The notes under the pieces were generated by a model. That model worked only from the letters and a program-made list of their open reading frames with translations, ran no database searches and was not told the DNA's origin. From Actinomadura rifamycini DSM 43936 (GTDB taxonomy: Bacteria > Actinomycetota > Actinomycetes > Streptosporangiales > Streptosporangiaceae), in contig NZ_AULB01000033.1 in the NCBI RefSeq assembly GCF_000425065.1, positions 1 through 64,000 on the forward strand: a DNA stretch of 64,000 bases, in the 5' to 3' direction. Below are positions 61,470-64,000 of this stretch, piece after piece. The position numbers and the translations under genes were made by a program. Within the stretch, counting starts at the first letter, position 1; the number at the start of each line of letters is the position of its first letter.

Positions 61470-61994
61470 TCAGACGTCGGCCGCAGGGCGCCCACCGCCC
61501 GCTCGGGTCCCGCCGCCCGAGCGGGCGGTGCGGCGCAGCCACAGCAGGCCCAGCACCGGCAGCACCAGCGGCACGAACCCGTAGCCGCGGCCGTACCCGG
61601 ACCAGACGGTCGCGTCGGGGAACGCCGCGGGATCGGCGAGGCTGAGCGTCCCCACCACCAGCACGCCGGCGAGCTCGACCGCGCAGGCGGCCACCGCGAC
61701 GCGGAACGAGGTGCGCCCGCCGAGCGCCAGCGCCACCGTCGCCAGGACGTAGACGGCGGCGGCGAGCGCCGACAGCGCGTAGGCGACCGGCGCCTCGCCG
61801 AAGTCCGTGGCGATCTGCACCCCGGCCCGGGCCCCCGCCGCCAGCGCGAAGATCGCGTAGACGGCGACCAGCAGGCGTCCCGGCCCGCTCCCGGTACCGC
61901 CCGCGCGGGCCTCGGCGTCGGCGCGGGCGCCGTCGTCCGCGCGGGCTCCGGGCCGGCCGTCCCGGACCTCGGGCCCGGTCTCGGGTTCAGGCAA
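61470..61994 (-). CDS. Small membrane protein (174 aa)
   Basis: A charged, Ala/Asp-rich N-terminus (about 1-38) is followed by four hydrophobic helices (LLVAVYAIFALAAG, VAYALSALAAAVYVLATVAL, VAVAACAVELAGVLVVG, GFVPLVLPVLGLLWL). I recognise the pattern FPDATVWSGYGRGYGFVPLV from actinobacterial membrane proteins of unknown function. Start is TTG 61994, within the last codons of the preceding gene, with GGAG about 8 bases upstream. The pair is therefore coupled and probably forms a complex. Confidence 0.65.
   Translation of the reverse strand: MPEPETGPEVRDGRPGARADDGARADAEARAGGTGSGPGRLLVAVYAIFALAAGARAGVQIATDFGEAPVAYALSALAAAVYVLATVALALGGRTSFRVAVAACAVELAGVLVVGTLSLADPAAFPDATVWSGYGRGYGFVPLVLPVLGLLWLRRTARSGGGTRAGGGRPAADV
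61493..61530. terminator. 15-bp perfect hairpin at gene end
   Basis: CACCGCCCGCTCGGG and CCCGAGCGGGCGGTG pair perfectly around an 8-base loop. The hairpin lies inside the last codons of the 61470 gene and about 120 bases after the convergent NERD gene, so it could serve as a terminator for the latter. Confidence 0.55.
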
Positions 61995-62352
61995 CGGTCC
62001 CGCTCCACAGCTGGTTCATCCTGACGATCATCACCGCGACGCCCAGCGCGGCGACCACGATGACCCCGGGCCCCCAGCGGGTGCGCTCCAGCAGGCCCCA
62101 CCCGGCGCCCGCCGGCGGGATCAGCAGCACCCCGATCAGGTAGCCCGCGAAGGTCGTCGCCGGGTCGGGCCCCTCGCCGCCGCCGAGCTTGACGAACCCG
62201 ACGACCGCCTGCGCGATCAGCAGGATTTCCAGGACGCCGAGCACCACCAGGTGGCCGACGCTCATCGGCCGGTCCCGCACCGCGGTGACCAGCGCGTACC
62301 CGGCCGTCAGCAGAGCCGCCACGATGACCGCGGTCGCCAGCACGTTCGTCAC
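61987..62352 (-). CDS. Small membrane protein (121 aa)
   Basis: The 121-residue protein has four hydrophobic segments (VLATAVIVAALLTAGYALV, LVVLGVLEILLIAQAVVGFV, FAGYLIGVLLIPPAGAGWGL and VIVVAALGVAVMIV) and the short GGGEGPDPATTF loop. Family unknown to me; it always seems to belong with its downstream partner. GTG 62352 is chosen because AGAGTA/TACTCT (62360-62365) provides a leaderless -10 exactly 7 bases away. It overlaps the next gene by 8 bases. Confidence 0.65.
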   Translation of the reverse strand: MTNVLATAVIVAALLTAGYALVTAVRDRPMSVGHLVVLGVLEILLIAQAVVGFVKLGGGEGPDPATTFAGYLIGVLLIPPAGAGWGLLERTRWGPGVIVVAALGVAVMIVRMNQLWSGTVA

Positions 62353-62359
62353 GCCGACC

Positions 62360-62365
62360 AGAGTA
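62360..62365 (-). promoter_or_regulatory. Leaderless -10 element (TACTCT)
   Basis: TACTCT on the minus strand is 7 bases before GTG 62352 with no ribosome site, matching the TAnnnT leaderless pattern. Confidence 0.4.
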
Positions 62366-62398
62366 CTACCGCGTGTAGAGCACGGCGTCCGTGGCAGC

Positions 62399-63148
62399 AT
62401 GGCGGGCGTGACAGCGCTGCAGTGGCTGAACCTGACCCGGCACGGCGAGAGCACCGGCAACCTGGCCCACCGGGACGCGGAGCGCGCGGGCGCCGAGGAC
62501 GCCGGGATCCCCGAGCGGGACGCCGACATCCCGCTGACGGACCGCGGCCGCGCCCAGGCCGAGACCCTCGGCCGCCGGCTCGCCGGCCTCCCCCCGGACG
62601 AGCGCCCCACGCTCGTCGTGTCGTCCCCCTACCTGCGGGCGCTCGACACCGCCCGGATCGCGCTCGCGCAGACGTCCTGGGCCGGCCCCTCCGCCCCGGA
62701 CGGGCCGCGGCTGCGGGTCGACGAACGGCTCCGCGACCGCGAGCAGGGCGTCCTGCAGGGCCTCACCGCGCTCGGGGTGCGGCGCCGCTTCCCCGTCGAG
62801 GCCGAGCGGGCCCGGCACCTCGGCAAGTTCTACCACCGCCCGCCCGGCGGGGAGTCGTGGGCCGACCTCGCCCTGCGGCTGCGGTCCTTCTACCGGGACC
62901 TGGAGGCCGACGCCCCCGGCGGCCGGGCTCTGGTGGTGGCGCACGACGCGATCGTCGTGGTGACCCGCTACCTGGTCGAGGAGCTGACCGAGCAGGAGAT
63001 CATGCAGATCGAGAAGGAGCCCGTCGGCAACTGCTCGCTGAGCCGCTGGCGGGACGACGCGGGCGGCCTGCGCCCCGTCTGCTACAACGACACCGCCCAC
63101 CTGACCGGCCCCGGCGCCCCCGCGGGCCTCGGCCCCGACGACGGCTGA
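62399..63148 (+). CDS. Histidine phosphatase family protein (phosphoglycerate-mutase-like)
   Basis: The 249-residue protein has the catalytic RHG motif in LNLTRHGESTGNLAH (phospho-accepting His near residue 15), SSPYLRALDTA with the second Arg, an acidic RDREQGVLQG loop and VVAHDAIVVVTRYLVEEL with the second active-site His. It hydrolyses phosphomonoesters; whether sugar, nucleotide or protein substrates is unknown. ATG 62399 or GTG 62408 may start it. CAGCAT, 7 bases before the GTG, could be a leaderless -10. Confidence 0.85.
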   Translation: MAGVTALQWLNLTRHGESTGNLAHRDAERAGAEDAGIPERDADIPLTDRGRAQAETLGRRLAGLPPDERPTLVVSSPYLRALDTARIALAQTSWAGPSAPDGPRLRVDERLRDREQGVLQGLTALGVRRRFPVEAERARHLGKFYHRPPGGESWADLALRLRSFYRDLEADAPGGRALVVAHDAIVVVTRYLVEELTEQEIMQIEKEPVGNCSLSRWRDDAGGLRPVCYNDTAHLTGPGAPAGLGPDDG

Positions 63149-63161
63149 CGGACGCGCCCGG

Positions 63162-64000
63162 TCAGACGGCGTCGTCGTCGCTGAGGAGCCGGTCGCTGCG
63201 GGTCGTGACGGCGGCGCGGCGCGGATCGCCCGGCGGCAGCACCGCGCCCAGCCGCTCCAGCGCCTCCAGGTCGCCCCGCCCCGGCTCCGTCTGCGCGTAC
63301 GCCCACAGCGCCTCGGCGCCGCCCCGGTCGAGGGCCTGCCGCCGCATCAGCACCGCCAGCTCGTCCCGCTCGGCGCGGACGGCGGGCGCGTCCGACCGGG
63401 GCAGCAGCTCCCCCGCGTACAGCCGCGCGGCCGCCGGCACGTCCCCCTCGTCCAGCAGCCGCCGGACCGTCCGGAAGTCGGCGTCGACCGCGCAGTCCAG
63501 CCGGTACGGGCGGGCCCGGACGAGCCCGCCGAGCCGGTCGCGGAGCCGGTGGATCTCCGCGCGGACGGTGCCGGGCGAGCCCTCGTCCCCGTACAGCAGC
63601 CACGACAGCCGGTCGCCCGTCAGCCCCTGCGGGTGCAGCGCCAGCAGCGTGAGGATCTCCGCGTGCCGCAGCGTCAGCGGCACCGGCCGCCCGTCCACCC
63701 GGGCCACCGGCGGGTCGGCGCCGAGCAGCGCCAGCGCCAGCAGCGGCCCGCCCTCCGCCCGGGGCGCCGCACCGGCCGGTCCGCGGCGGGCGGCCCGCCC
63801 CGCGTGCGGGCGCAGCAGGTAGACCTCGCCGAGCGGCTCGGCGAACATGTCGCGGCCGTCCGGCAGCGTGATCGTCGCGCCCGGTTCGGGCACCGCGAGC
63901 CGCCGCCCCCGCCACGCGTCCGGGCCGCCCGCCAGGATCCGGCCGGTCGCGGTGAGCAGCGCCGCCCCGCTCATCCCCGACAGGTGCGGCAGGTAGCGCT
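63162..64000 (-). CDS. GAF/helix-turn-helix regulator, C-terminal part
   Basis: Partial gene, open at the right edge; the frame runs on through RYLPHLSGMSGAALLTATGR without a start. The first visible part is the end of a GAF-like sensor (PEPGATITLPDGRDMFAEPLG). A winged-helix output domain follows (VPLTLRHAEILTLLALHPQG, LSWLLYGDEGSPGTVRAEIHRLRDRLG) and then a helical bacterial-transcriptional-activator-like tail. It is probably a transcription regulator that senses a small molecule or redox state. Stop is TGA 63162. Confidence 0.7.
   Translation of the reverse strand, partial: RYLPHLSGMSGAALLTATGRILAGGPDAWRGRRLAVPEPGATITLPDGRDMFAEPLGEVYLLRPHAGRAARRGPAGAAPRAEGGPLLALALLGADPPVARVDGRPVPLTLRHAEILTLLALHPQGLTGDRLSWLLYGDEGSPGTVRAEIHRLRDRLGGLVRARPYRLDCAVDADFRTVRRLLDEGDVPAAARLYAGELLPRSDAPAVRAERDELAVLMRRQALDRGGAEALWAYAQTEPGRGDLEALERLGAVLPPGDPRRAAVTTRSDRLLSDDDAV

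Noticed and set aside
1..64000. tRNA or rRNA genes
   Set aside because: I looked for conserved tRNA T-loop (GGTTCGAATCC-like) and rRNA segments and saw no convincing cloverleaf or rRNA stretch; this was by eye, and tRNAscan-SE would settle it.

Overview
This window is chromosomal DNA from a very GC-rich actinomycete. The evidence is near-total GC/GC3 bias, many GTG and TTG starts, 4-bp stop/start overlaps, leaderless-looking promoters, Tat signals and DrrAB/TetR and LuxR-LAL families. I infer a soil actinomycete close to Actinomadura/Spirillospora (Thermomonosporaceae); nothing here fixes the genus. No rRNA, tRNA, CRISPR array or phage was seen.

Layout. (1) 1-2003: the right end of an insertion sequence that has removed the N-lobe of a Ser/Thr kinase. 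(2) 2010-3468: a Ppx/GppA phosphatase and a PH-domain membrane protein. (3) 3441-8951: a ribose-type ABC operon (LacI repressor, ATPase, a permease fused to its binding protein, ribokinase) read leftward from a promoter overlaid by two LacI-type operators. (4) 8995-12147: a small hypothetical gene, a frameshifted secreted-protein gene, a lipoprotein, an aldo/keto reductase and a quinone-oxidoreductase-like enzyme.

(5) 12315-44216 is the centrepiece, about 32 kb devoted to L-rhamnose. Six large secreted glycosidases (three full GH78 enzymes, a shorter GH78-like enzyme, a GH106 and a GH127) are followed by the complete intracellular pathway: aldolase/lactaldehyde dehydrogenase fusion rhaEW, isomerase rhaI, mutarotase rhaM and importer rhaSQPT, all leftward. 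Rightward run the repressor rhaR, the L-lactate oxidation genes lutABC and rhamnulokinase rhaB. The logic is: release L-rhamnose (and probably an L-arabinofuranosyl or related sugar) outside the cell, import it, isomerise, phosphorylate, split to DHAP and L-lactaldehyde, oxidise the latter to L-lactate and then to pyruvate. RhaR-type operator sites lie at both ends of the divergent intergenic region.

(6) 44282-52912: a dual-specificity phosphatase, a large LuxR-LAL regulator preceded by a possible leader ORF and hairpin, a Cys-nucleophile alpha/beta hydrolase next to a cholesterol-oxidase-like GMC enzyme, an SRPBCC protein, and a deletion scar joining halves of two divergent genes. (7) 53021-64000: a cyclase-fold protein, a hypothetical protein, a DrrAB-type exporter with its TetR regulator, an HrpB helicase with a 90-bp internal tandem repeat, a NERD membrane protein, two small membrane proteins, a histidine phosphatase and the end of a GAF/helix-turn-helix regulator.
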